A program made the translations under genes and the position numbers. Of a stretch of DNA of 64,000 bases, positions 56,557 to 64,000 are shown piece after piece (within the stretch, counting starts at the first letter, position 1; each line of letters opens with the position of its first letter). Under the pieces are notes generated by a model, which did no database searches, was not told the origin of the DNA, and worked only from the letters and a program-made list of their open reading frames with translations. This DNA comes from Budvicia aquatica DSM 5075 = ATCC 35567 (GTDB taxonomy: Bacteria > Pseudomonadota > Gammaproteobacteria > Enterobacterales > Enterobacteriaceae), in NCBI RefSeq assembly GCF_000427805.1, contig NZ_ATYS01000008.1:333-64332 (forward strand), in the 5' to 3' direction.

Positions 56557-57021
56557 CTATTTATCGTTGTTATCGGAAGTCAGAATTGCTTTTAAATCCT
56601 GTTTCAATAATGACATCTGATTGGCGTACTGCTCTTTTCTTTCTGCATCTTCAATCAGTTGAACAATAGTTTCCGACAGGGTAACGCCCCTGCGCTGCGA
56701 TAAACCGGAAAGTCTCTGCCACACAAGAAATTCAAGATCGATTGATTTCTTGCGGGTATGCTGCTGCTCAGCGTTAAAATGACGCTTACGTCGAGCCCTG
56801 ATAGTTTGCTTTAACCGATTGTCTAAATCTGGATTAATGTGTGCATTAATCCATTCCTGAACCTTATGAGGCTCATTTTCCAACCGGAGTAGTTCATCAA
56901 TAATCTCTTGAGCTGCGCTGTATTCGATGTAGCGTGTGATTGCTTCACCTTCTCTATGCTTTTTAACCAGATATTTCCATTTCCAGCCGCTTTCTAAATT
57001 ATCTAACTGTTGATATTTCAT
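56557..57021 (-). CDS. matP: Macrodomain Ter protein MatP
   Basis: MatP binds matS sites and organises the Ter macrodomain, so the window should lie near the terminus region or in the ompA neighbourhood as in E. coli. The protein starts [20 protein letters not shown] and carries [20 protein letters not shown], the DNA-binding part, and [20 protein letters not shown]. An ATG at 57111 extends the frame, but the family start is the one at 57021 (154 residues). Confidence 0.95.
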   Translation of the reverse strand: MKYQQLDNLESGWKWKYLVKKHREGEAITRYIEYSAAQEIIDELLRLENEPHKVQEWINAHINPDLDNRLKQTIRARRKRHFNAEQQHTRKKSIDLEFLVWQRLSGLSQRRGVTLSETIVQLIEDAERKEQYANQMSLLKQDLKAILTSDNNDK

Positions 57022-57219
57022 AAAACACCCGCTGAGTGACCGCGTAACATTTCTAGCATAGCAGCTTTTATCGCCATCTGAACATCCTAATAGCATATGT
57101 TTTAGCGCCATTGGCTATAATATTTATCAGACAAACACCTAACTGCATTACTGGTGGTATGAACTCCGCGCGATTCTTGTATAATCGCGTTTTCCTTTTT
57201 GAATAAAACAGCGAATACT

Positions 57220-58971
57220 TTGACTATCAACCGACTTGAATGGCAACAGCTGTTGCCGAATACCTCTGACTATGCGGACATTTTCGAACGAGAATATCGT
57301 CGCGAACCGCTGGACATTGAAATAACACAGCCGCGTCTACAAAAGTCTTTAGCCACATTCTGTAATCAGCACCCAATGGCCTCACCATTTATGCTGATTA
57401 AAGCTGTGGATAGCCGGGCATACCTGTCTTTAATTCATCAATCTGTAACCCGCTTGTTGCCTCCGCGTACAGATATTATTGGTAGCCACTATGACATCGA
57501 TAATGGCACAGTAAGCCTCAGCGATGCGAAGAGCAGCAGTGACAACTTTGCGGCTACCAGCAATTGCTTATATGAAGAGTGGATTGAGGCTGAACAGCTA
57601 TTAGGTTGTTTACGCAAGCATGGCGATGGTTATAACCTAGAGCCCGGACTGGTTCATAAAGCAAACGGCGGCGTACTGATTTTATCTGTGCGAACTTTAC
57701 TGGCTCAACCCCATTTATGGTTCCGCTTAAAACAAATCGTGACCAGCCATTGCTATCAGTGGTTCACCAATGATGAAAGCCGCCCGTTGCCGTTGTCAGT
57801 TCCTTCGATGCCATTAGATTTGAAGGTTATCCTCGTTGGCGACCGCTATGGTCTGGGCGATCTACAAGAACTTGAACCAGAGCTGATTGAACGGGCTATT
57901 TATACCGAATTTGAAGCCGATCTGGCGATTACAGAAAGCGAAGATATGGCGACATGGTGTAGCTATCTCAATGCTATCGCCTATGATGCACGACTGCCAG
58001 AGCTGGACAGCAGCGCATATCCTGCCTTGCTCAAAATAGCCGTAAGGAAAAGTGGCGATCAGGATAAGTTACCGCTCTGCCCTCAGTTGCTAAGCGGTCT
58101 GTTAATTGATGCCACTCAATATGCCGAATCTAAGATTACCGCCGACTCAGTGGCACAGGCTGAGCAAGAGAAAGTCTGGCGAGAAAGCTATCTGGCCGAA
58201 ATGGTTCAGGATGATATCGCGCTTGGTCAGTTAAGAATTGAGACTGAAGGTTATGTTATCGGTCAAATTAACGGGCTATCGGTACTAGAGTATCCTGGTC
58301 ATCCAAGAGCGTTTGGTGAGCCATCACGCATCAGCTGTGTGGTTCACATTGGCGACGGCGAGATCATGGATGTCGAACGTAAAGCTGAATTAGGTGGCAA
58401 TCTGCACGCTAAAGGCATCATGATCATGCAGGCCTTTATTGCCTCTGAACTGGCCTCTGACCAACAGTTTCCATTCTCTAGCTCGATCGTTTTCGAACAG
58501 TCATATGGCGAAGTTGACGGTGACAGCGCTTCATTGGCCGGTTTATGCGCGTTAATCAGCTCACTTTCACTGCAGCCGATAAATCAGCAAATAGCGGTGA
58601 CCGGTTCTGTCGATCAGTTTGGTAATGTACAGACGATTGGCGGCATCAATGAAAAAATTGAGGGATTTTTCGATGTCTGTAATGACCGCGAATTAACCGG
58701 AACTCAAGGCATTATTTTTCCGCTAACCAATATCCGTCACCTTTGTTTAAAAGATGAAGTTGTTGAGGCGGTGAAAGCAGGCCAGTTTCACCTATGGGCC
58801 GTTGAACATGTCCATGACGTGTTGCCATTACTGATTGGTTTGCCATACGTTGATGAAAATAAGCCAAGCGTACTCAGTGCTATTCAGGAACGTATCCTGC
58901 AGACCGGTGGTGGCGATCGTAGCCGTTTACCATGGCCGTTGCGTTGGATTAATTGGTTTAATCGTGGCTGA
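57220..58971 (+). CDS. ycbZ: Lon-like protease LonH (YcbZ)
   Basis: This protein of about 583 residues has an N-terminal AAA-like region lacking a standard Walker A. Conserved parts are LEPGLVHKANGGVLILSVRT and PSMPLDLKVILVGDR, followed by a C-terminal S16 protease domain. The catalytic serine lies in GEVDGDSASLAGLC and the lysine in GGINEKIEGFFD. E. coli starts at MTITKLAW; here the matching MTINRLEW begins with TTG at 57220, and another TTG at 57199 would add seven residues. It lies upstream of fabA as in E. coli. Confidence 0.92.
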   Translation: MTINRLEWQQLLPNTSDYADIFEREYRREPLDIEITQPRLQKSLATFCNQHPMASPFMLIKAVDSRAYLSLIHQSVTRLLPPRTDIIGSHYDIDNGTVSLSDAKSSSDNFAATSNCLYEEWIEAEQLLGCLRKHGDGYNLEPGLVHKANGGVLILSVRTLLAQPHLWFRLKQIVTSHCYQWFTNDESRPLPLSVPSMPLDLKVILVGDRYGLGDLQELEPELIERAIYTEFEADLAITESEDMATWCSYLNAIAYDARLPELDSSAYPALLKIAVRKSGDQDKLPLCPQLLSGLLIDATQYAESKITADSVAQAEQEKVWRESYLAEMVQDDIALGQLRIETEGYVIGQINGLSVLEYPGHPRAFGEPSRISCVVHIGDGEIMDVERKAELGGNLHAKGIMIMQAFIASELASDQQFPFSSSIVFEQSYGEVDGDSASLAGLCALISSLSLQPINQQIAVTGSVDQFGNVQTIGGINEKIEGFFDVCNDRELTGTQGIIFPLTNIRHLCLKDEVVEAVKAGQFHLWAVEHVHDVLPLLIGLPYVDENKPSVLSAIQERILQTGGGDRSRLPWPLRWINWFNRG

Positions 58972-58985
58972 TCGGACTTGTTCAG
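58968..58985. promoter_or_regulatory. FadR activator site of fabA
   Basis: CTGATCGGACTTGTTCAG is the same as the FadR site I recall upstream of E. coli fabA. It overlaps the stop codon of ycbZ. FadR activates fabA when acyl-CoA is low. Confidence 0.85.
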
Positions 58986-59001
58986 CTTACAAGTGTAAGC
59001 T
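58984..59001. promoter_or_regulatory. FabR repressor site of fabA
   Basis: AGCTTACAAGTGTAAGCT is a perfect 18-base palindrome of the FabR type (AGCGTACA-TGTACGCT family). It abuts the FadR site, the arrangement known from enterobacterial fabA and fabB. Confidence 0.8.
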
Positions 59002-59069
59002 AATCTAAAGGCAGAATACCTAAAGGGTATACTACCCTCTTACATATTAAAAATAAGGTTAGTTCAATT

Positions 59070-59588
59070 ATGGTTGAGAAACGCGAATCCTATACGAAAG
59101 AAGATCTACTTGCTTCAGGCCGTGGTGAACTGTTTGGCGCAGGCGGACCTCCGCTACCAGCACCGAATATGCTGATGATGGATCGCATTGTCAAAATGAC
59201 TGAAACCGGTGGTCAATATGACAAAGGTTATGTTGAAGCTGAGTTAGATATCAATCCTGACCTATGGTTTTTTGGCTGCCATTTTATTGGCGACCCTGTA
59301 ATGCCGGGATGTTTAGGTCTAGATGCTATGTGGCAACTGGTGGGCTTCTATTTAGGCTGGCTGGGCGGTGAAGGTAAAGGTCGTGCACTCGGCGTTGGTG
59401 AAGTTAAGCTGACCGGGCAAGTCCTGCCAACCGCGAAGAAAGTAACCTATCGCCTGCACTTAAAGCGCATTGTTAATCGCCGCCTGATCATGGGTCTGGC
59501 AGATGGCGAAGTGTTGGTTGACGGTCGCGTTATTTATACCGCCACCGATTTGAAGGTTGGCCTGTTTAAAGACACCAGCGCCTTCTAA
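59070..59588 (+). CDS. fabA: 3-hydroxydecanoyl-ACP dehydratase/isomerase
   Basis: FabA dehydrates 3-hydroxydecanoyl-ACP and isomerises the trans-2 to the cis-3 product, the entry to unsaturated fatty acids. The 172-residue protein is nearly identical in pattern to E. coli FabA. The active-site histidine lies in [20 protein letters not shown] (H71) and the aspartate D85 in LGLDAMWQ. FadR and FabR sites lie upstream. Confidence 0.98.
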   Translation: MVEKRESYTKEDLLASGRGELFGAGGPPLPAPNMLMMDRIVKMTETGGQYDKGYVEAELDINPDLWFFGCHFIGDPVMPGCLGLDAMWQLVGFYLGWLGGEGKGRALGVGEVKLTGQVLPTAKKVTYRLHLKRIVNRRLIMGLADGEVLVDGRVIYTATDLKVGLFKDTSAF

Positions 59589-59608
59589 GCCCCTCTTTGT
59601 TTTATAGT

Positions 59609-59647
59609 AAAGGCGTTCTGGTTCCTTCTGGTAATAAGAACGCCTTT
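59609..59647 (+). terminator. fabA terminator
   Basis: AAAGGCGTTCT and AGAACGCCTTT pair around a 17-base loop, just after fabA. The right flank is AT-rich. Confidence 0.8.
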
Positions 59648-59825
59648 AATCATTTAATCTACAATCGAGCTTCTCTTTTTAAATCCCCCCCGTCATAACA
59701 AACCAATAATATTCTCTGAATTAGCTAAACTGATAGCCATAGGATAAATCCTGTTAGGTATCAGTAGACTTGACCCCCAACAAATCGCCATAATGGTGTT
59801 ATCACGTGGTTACCATGGAGTTATG

Positions 59826-61922
59826 ATGAATCAGGAAAAGCTCTATATTGAGAAAGAACTGAGTTGGTTATCGTTCAATGAGCGGGTATTACAAGAAGCT
59901 GCAGACAAAAGTAATCCTCTTATCGAGCGCATCCGTTTTCTAGGCATCTACTCCAGCAATTTAGATGAATTCTATAAAGTACGCTTTGCCGATGTCAAAA
60001 GGCGGATACTGATCAAACAAGAGCAAGGCTATGCATCCAGCTCAAAACACGTTCTGAAAAAAATTCAGTCTAAAGTCCTTAAAACCGATCTTGAATTCGA
60101 CAATTTATATAACGAGCTCTTGCTTGAAATGGCCCGTAATCAGGTATTCCTGATTAATGAACGTCAGCTATCTGAAAATCAGCAACTATGGCTACGCCAC
60201 TATTTCAAAAATCAGCTCAGACAGCACATTACCCCGATCCTATTAAATAATGACATCAGCCTGTTAGAGTTTCTCAAAGATGACTACACCTATCTGGTAG
60301 TGGAAATCGTCATTAATGCAGAAAACACACAGTATGCTTTATTAGAAATTCCATCAGATAAAGTCTCCCGCTTTATTACACTTCCTCCAGAACCGCCAAG
60401 AAGACGTAAGCCAATGATCCTATTGGACAACATTCTTAGATTCTGTTTGGATGATATTTTTAAAGGCTTTTTCGACTATCAATCATTGAACGCTTACTCG
60501 ATGAAAATGACCCGAGATGCGGAATATGACTTAGTCAATGAAATGGAGTCCAGTTGGCTAGAATTAATGTCTTCCAGCCTGAAGCAACGCCTGACGGCAG
60601 AACCAGTTCGGTTTGTCTATCAGCGTGATATGCCTAATGATATGGTGGAAATTTTACGCCAGAAGCTGGGGATTTCATCCTATGACTCGGTCATTCCCGG
60701 CGGGCGCTATCATAATTTTAAAGACTTCATTAGCTTTCCAAACGTAGGTAAAGCTAATCTGGTTAATAAGCCCCTGCCTCGTTTAAGGCATATCTGGTTT
60801 GATAATTTCCGTAATGGCTTTGATGCCATCAGAGAACGGGACGTTCTGCTCTATTATCCTTACCATACCTTTGAACACGTACTGGAATTAGTCCGTCAGG
60901 CTTCATTTGACCCCAGCGTGCTGGCGATTAAGATCAATATTTATCGGGTAGCTAAAGATTCCCGAATCGTTGAGTCGATGATCAATGCGGCCCATAACGG
61001 CAAGAAAGTAACGGTGGTGGTTGAACTGCAGGCCAGGTTTGACGAAGAAGCCAATATTCATTGGGCTAAACGCCTGACTGAAGCCGGGGTTCACGTTATC
61101 TTCTCTGCGCCGGGGTTAAAAATTCATGCAAAATTATTTTTAATATCCCGTCTTGAAGACGGTCAGATCGTGCGTTATGCCCATATCGGTACCGGAAATT
61201 TCAACGAAAAAACTGCCCGCCTGTATACGGACTTCTCGCTTCTGACCGCAGACTCTCGAATTACTAACGAAGTCCGGCGGGTGTTCAACTTTATTGAGAA
61301 CCCTTACAGACCGGTGAGTTTTGAGCATTTACTGGTTTCTCCGCAGAATTCTCGCCTGATGTTGAATAAACTCATCGACAGAGAGATATCCTATGCGCAG
61401 GCTGGATTAGGCGGCGGTATTACGCTGAAAATTAATAATCTGGTAGATAAAGAACTTATCGATCGACTTTATGCGGCATCCGGTGCCGGAGTCAGAATTC
61501 GTCTGATTGTCAGAGGGATGTGTTCTTTGGTGCCCAATATCCCCGGTGTGAGTGAAAACATTCAGGTCATTAGTATCGTAGATCGGTATTTAGAACACGC
61601 CCGTGTTTATATCTTTGATAATCAGGGTGACAGTCAGGTCTTTATTTCATCTGCCGACTGGATGACGCGCAATATCGACTATCGTATCGAAGTGGGTGTT
61701 GCAATATTGGACCCGGTTCTAAAACAGCGAGTACTCGACATTATTGATTTACAACTTTGTGATACAGTCAAAGCGCGAATCATTGATAAAGAATTAAGTA
61801 ATCAATATGTTATGCGAGGTAATCGCAGGAAGGTCCGATCGCAAATCGCTATCTATGAATATTTAAAGACGCTGGAACAACCCGCCGTTATTCCGGAACA
61901 ATCAGGTTCATCTGAGCAATAA
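59826..61922 (+). CDS. ppk: Polyphosphate kinase 1
   Basis: PPK1 makes inorganic polyphosphate from ATP. The protein of about 698 residues has the N domain ([20 protein letters not shown], the family start), a head domain and two C-terminal PLD-like domains. The phosphorylated histidine lies in [11 protein letters not shown] and the second one in [14 protein letters not shown] codons at 59823 and 59826 follow gagg; 59826 has the better spacing and fits the family start. A small deletion relative to E. coli is seen at [15 protein letters not shown]. ppx follows 5 bases later. Confidence 0.95.
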   Translation: MNQEKLYIEKELSWLSFNERVLQEAADKSNPLIERIRFLGIYSSNLDEFYKVRFADVKRRILIKQEQGYASSSKHVLKKIQSKVLKTDLEFDNLYNELLLEMARNQVFLINERQLSENQQLWLRHYFKNQLRQHITPILLNNDISLLEFLKDDYTYLVVEIVINAENTQYALLEIPSDKVSRFITLPPEPPRRRKPMILLDNILRFCLDDIFKGFFDYQSLNAYSMKMTRDAEYDLVNEMESSWLELMSSSLKQRLTAEPVRFVYQRDMPNDMVEILRQKLGISSYDSVIPGGRYHNFKDFISFPNVGKANLVNKPLPRLRHIWFDNFRNGFDAIRERDVLLYYPYHTFEHVLELVRQASFDPSVLAIKINIYRVAKDSRIVESMINAAHNGKKVTVVVELQARFDEEANIHWAKRLTEAGVHVIFSAPGLKIHAKLFLISRLEDGQIVRYAHIGTGNFNEKTARLYTDFSLLTADSRITNEVRRVFNFIENPYRPVSFEHLLVSPQNSRLMLNKLIDREISYAQAGLGGGITLKINNLVDKELIDRLYAASGAGVRIRLIVRGMCSLVPNIPGVSENIQVISIVDRYLEHARVYIFDNQGDSQVFISSADWMTRNIDYRIEVGVAILDPVLKQRVLDIIDLQLCDTVKARIIDKELSNQYVMRGNRRKVRSQIAIYEYLKTLEQPAVIPEQSGSSEQ

Positions 61923-61927
61923 TAACT

Positions 61928-63454
61928 ATGCCTTTAAACGAGTCCTCAGTAGCTAAGCCGCAAGAAATTGCGGCTATTGATTTAGGTTCTAACAGTTTCC
62001 ATATGGTTATTGCCCGCGTCGTAAACGGCGCACTACAAATTTTAGGGCGATTAAAACAGCGAGTCCATTTAGCCGAAGGTCTTGATAAAGACAACTATTT
62101 GAGTGAAGAAGCCATGGAACGCGGCTTGGCTTGCCTGAGTTTGTTTGCTGAGCGCCTGCAAGGTTTCTCGCCGGACAGCGTAAGGATTGTCGGAACTCAT
62201 ACCTTACGACTGGCGGTAAATAGTGAAGAATTCCTATCAAGGGCAAAACATATTCTGCCCTATCCCATCGAAATTATTTCCGGTCAGGAAGAAGCACGCC
62301 TGATTTATATGGGTGTCGCACATACCCAACCTGAAAAAGGTCGAAAGCTGGTTATAGATATTGGCGGTGGCTCAACCGAGATGGTAATCGGTGAGGATTT
62401 CAGCCCCACCTTAGCCGAAAGCCGGCGTATGGGATGCGTTAGCTTTTCTAAACAGTTTTTTCCTGGTGAAGAAATTAGTAAACAACATTTTCAGCGTGCA
62501 CAGCTCGCCGCAGAACAAAAATTAGAAAATTTATCCTGGCAGTACAGAGTTGAAGGGTGGAAATTTGCTTTAGGTGCATCAGGTACCATTAAGGCCGTTA
62601 ATAATGTCATTGTTGAAATGGGTGAAAAAGACGGCGTTATTACCCCTGAGCGCTTAGCTCTGGTTGTTGAACGAGTATTGAAATTCCGCTCGTTTAAATC
62701 TATCAATTTGCCGGGCCTATCTCCTGACCGTCAAAGCGTGTTTGTTCCCGGTTTAGCTATCCTATGCGGCGTATTTAATGCTTTATCAATTAAAGAGCTC
62801 AGGCTCTCTAATGGTGCACTTCGGGAAGGAGTCCTTTATGAAATGGAAAGCCGCTTCAGGCATCAAGATATTCGAAGCAGAACGGCGATCAGCTTGGCAG
62901 AACACTACAATATAGATCGGGAACAGGCCGCAAGAGTATTAGAAACAACCCATACTCTCTATTCTCAATGGGTTACTGATAACCAGAATTTAGCCCATCC
63001 ACAGCTGGAAGCGTTACTCGGCTGGGCGGCTATGCTGCACGAAGTGGGTTTAAGTATTAACCATAGCAATATGCAACGCCATTCAGCCTATATCCTGCAA
63101 AATACTAACCTACCGGGGTTCAATCAGGAACATCAGCTCTTATTAGCTACGCTGGTGCGTTTTCATCGTAAGAGCATCAAACTCGATGAATTACCTAGAT
63201 TCAATTTAGTAAAAAAACGTCAGGTTATCCCGCTGATTCAATTATTACGCTTGGCCATATTGTTAAACAATCAACGGCAGTCGACTACCGCTCCGGATTA
63301 TTTCCGACTGGTTAGCGATGACAATCATCTGTCATTATTCTTTCCGCCAGATTATCTGAATATAAACGCCTTAGTTCTGGCAGACCTTGAACGGGAACAG
63401 GAATATTGGGATGAAGTTACCGGTTGGAAGCTAAGTATAAAAAGTGACGCTTAA
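61928..63454 (+). CDS. ppx: Exopolyphosphatase
   Basis: Ppx hydrolyses polyphosphate, opposing Ppk. The 508-residue protein has the ASKHA fold with phosphate 1 motif [16 protein letters not shown] and phosphate 2 motif [16 protein letters not shown], then a C-terminal HD-like half ([20 protein letters not shown]). It is 5 bases downstream of ppk and in the same operon, as known in E. coli. Here the pair lies next to fabA, not near purMN as in E. coli. Confidence 0.95.
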   Translation: MPLNESSVAKPQEIAAIDLGSNSFHMVIARVVNGALQILGRLKQRVHLAEGLDKDNYLSEEAMERGLACLSLFAERLQGFSPDSVRIVGTHTLRLAVNSEEFLSRAKHILPYPIEIISGQEEARLIYMGVAHTQPEKGRKLVIDIGGGSTEMVIGEDFSPTLAESRRMGCVSFSKQFFPGEEISKQHFQRAQLAAEQKLENLSWQYRVEGWKFALGASGTIKAVNNVIVEMGEKDGVITPERLALVVERVLKFRSFKSINLPGLSPDRQSVFVPGLAILCGVFNALSIKELRLSNGALREGVLYEMESRFRHQDIRSRTAISLAEHYNIDREQAARVLETTHTLYSQWVTDNQNLAHPQLEALLGWAAMLHEVGLSINHSNMQRHSAYILQNTNLPGFNQEHQLLLATLVRFHRKSIKLDELPRFNLVKKRQVIPLIQLLRLAILLNNQRQSTTAPDYFRLVSDDNHLSLFFPPDYLNINALVLADLEREQEYWDEVTGWKLSIKSDA

Positions 63455-63506
63455 AGCCTAATGCTTGTCAGTTAAGCATTTCTATATGATGTGACTCCAC
63501 TCAATC

Positions 63507-63594
63507 GTCATCCCGGCGAAAGCCGAGATCTAGGTTTTAGCTAACCCGCTGGCATTTAGCCTAAGGGCTGGACCCCGTTTTTCAACGGGGTGAC
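63507..63594. repeat. Intergenic palindromic repeat (REP/BIME-like)
   Basis: GTCATCCCGGCGAAAGCCGA opens the element and CCCGTTTTTCAACGGGGTGAC closes it. Both parts fold into short stems (CCGG-GAAA-type loop; AACGGGG with CCCCGTT), and the ends GTCA/TGAC are inverted. This resembles dispersed repeats common in enterobacterial genomes. Only one copy lies in this window, so the class is not confirmed. Confidence 0.5.
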
Positions 63595-63700
63595 GAGGGT
63601 AATGGTTCCGTAATAACTAGGCGAATCATTGGCTTACGTTTATTGACTGCCCTTAACTGATCGGCATTACGTTTAAAGCCAATATTTCTTTTAGTCAGTA

Positions 63701-63729
63701 AAAAGCCCCGATTTCAGATCGGGGCTTTT
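63701..63729. terminator. Bidirectional terminator between ppx and ompW
   Basis: AAAAGCCCCGAT and ATCGGGGCTTTT form a perfect 12-base stem with a five-base loop. A and T flanks allow use from both the ppx and the ompW side. Confidence 0.92.
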
Positions 63730-63764
63730 AGCTATTCATTATCGAACTTATGGCTCAGTGGTAC

Positions 63765-64000
63765 TTAGAATTTATAACCAACGCCGAACATAAATGCGAA
63801 CGGGTCAAGGCGTGTACTAACACTGTGATTTGTACGGTTACCGGCAGCATCCGTTGAGGTAAATTTCACATCAGTATCAATATTCATCCACCAAACTGAA
63901 GTATTCACCATCCAGTTTTTATCGATGTTGTAGTCAACACCGGCCTGCAATGCCACACCCCATGAATCATCAACGCTTAAATTGCTTAAGCCAGCACCTT
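63765..64000 (-). CDS. ompW: Outer-membrane protein OmpW (3' part, gene continues outside window)
   Basis: The minus-strand frame runs off the right edge. Visible is the last part of an OmpW beta-barrel: DDSWGVALQAGVDYNIDKNW, NTSVWWMNIDTDVKF and a closing RLDPFAFMFGVGYKF with terminal Phe, the usual outer-membrane insertion signal. OmpW is an eight-strand barrel that takes up or exports small hydrophobic molecules. Confidence 0.88.
   Translation of the reverse strand, partial: GAGLSNLSVDDSWGVALQAGVDYNIDKNWMVNTSVWWMNIDTDVKFTSTDAAGNRTNHSVSTRLDPFAFMFGVGYKF

Overview
This 64 kb window looks like chromosomal DNA of a member of the order Enterobacterales. The right third has the enterobacterial block yccU-mgsA-helD-yccF-yccS-sxy-sulA-ompA-matP-lonH(ycbZ)-fabA in the order known from E. 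coli, and adiA, adiC, galP, ppk and ppx are all close to their enteric homologues. Moderate GC and AT-rich spacers would fit a Budvicia/Pragia/Limnobaculum-like genus, but that genus-level placement is inference.

Layout. 1-8750: an Rhs polymorphic-toxin locus. It holds a DUF4123 adaptor, an unrecognised partner protein, a full-length Rhs protein with an HNH/Endo VII-type tip and a SUKH immunity gene. These are followed by a decayed alternative tip with its own intact SUKH gene, a silent Rhs core scar and an IS66 scrap. 8750-14800: an integrated element. It holds a STAS-HATPase / DUF4325 / membrane-protein cassette, a stand-alone KilAC protein coupled to a 54-residue ORF, an SSB-like relic, DUF2787, AlpA, an unknown protein and a P4-type integrase. 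14800-30000: the arginine acid-resistance pair adiA-adiC, galP with two Gal operators and a CRP-like site, a LysR regulator divergent from a sugar-efflux MFS gene, relics of an MFS gene and an IS3 element, a GT4 glycosyltransferase, an orphan IS1-type zinc ribbon and a ToxR/CadC-like membrane regulator. 30000-45500: a seven-gene minus-strand cluster, transcribed as MotA-like protein, TolC-like lipoprotein, MotB-like protein, HlyD-like adaptor, two paralogous RTX-repeat proteins of about 1,360 residues, and a type I secretion ABC protein. 47000-64000: the conserved core block, then ppk-ppx and the 3' end of ompW.

The most interesting locus is the type I secretion cluster. Its components match the Salmonella SPI-4 (Sii) plan: a MotAB-like proton channel, TolC, HlyD, a giant adhesin and an ABC protein. 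It differs in encoding two tandem RTX proteins instead of one adhesin, and in an ABC protein that keeps Walker A but has lost the LSGGQ glycines, the Walker B catalytic glutamate and the H-loop histidine. That combination suggests a secretion machine with altered energetics, possibly leaning on the proton channel. The second candidate is the three-gene STAS-HATPase / STAS-like / membrane cassette in the integrated element, which looks like a partner-switch signalling module of unknown purpose.

Regulatory sites recognised directly: a LexA box before sulA, FadR and FabR sites before fabA, two GalR/GalS-type operators and a CRP-like site before galP, and several intrinsic terminators.
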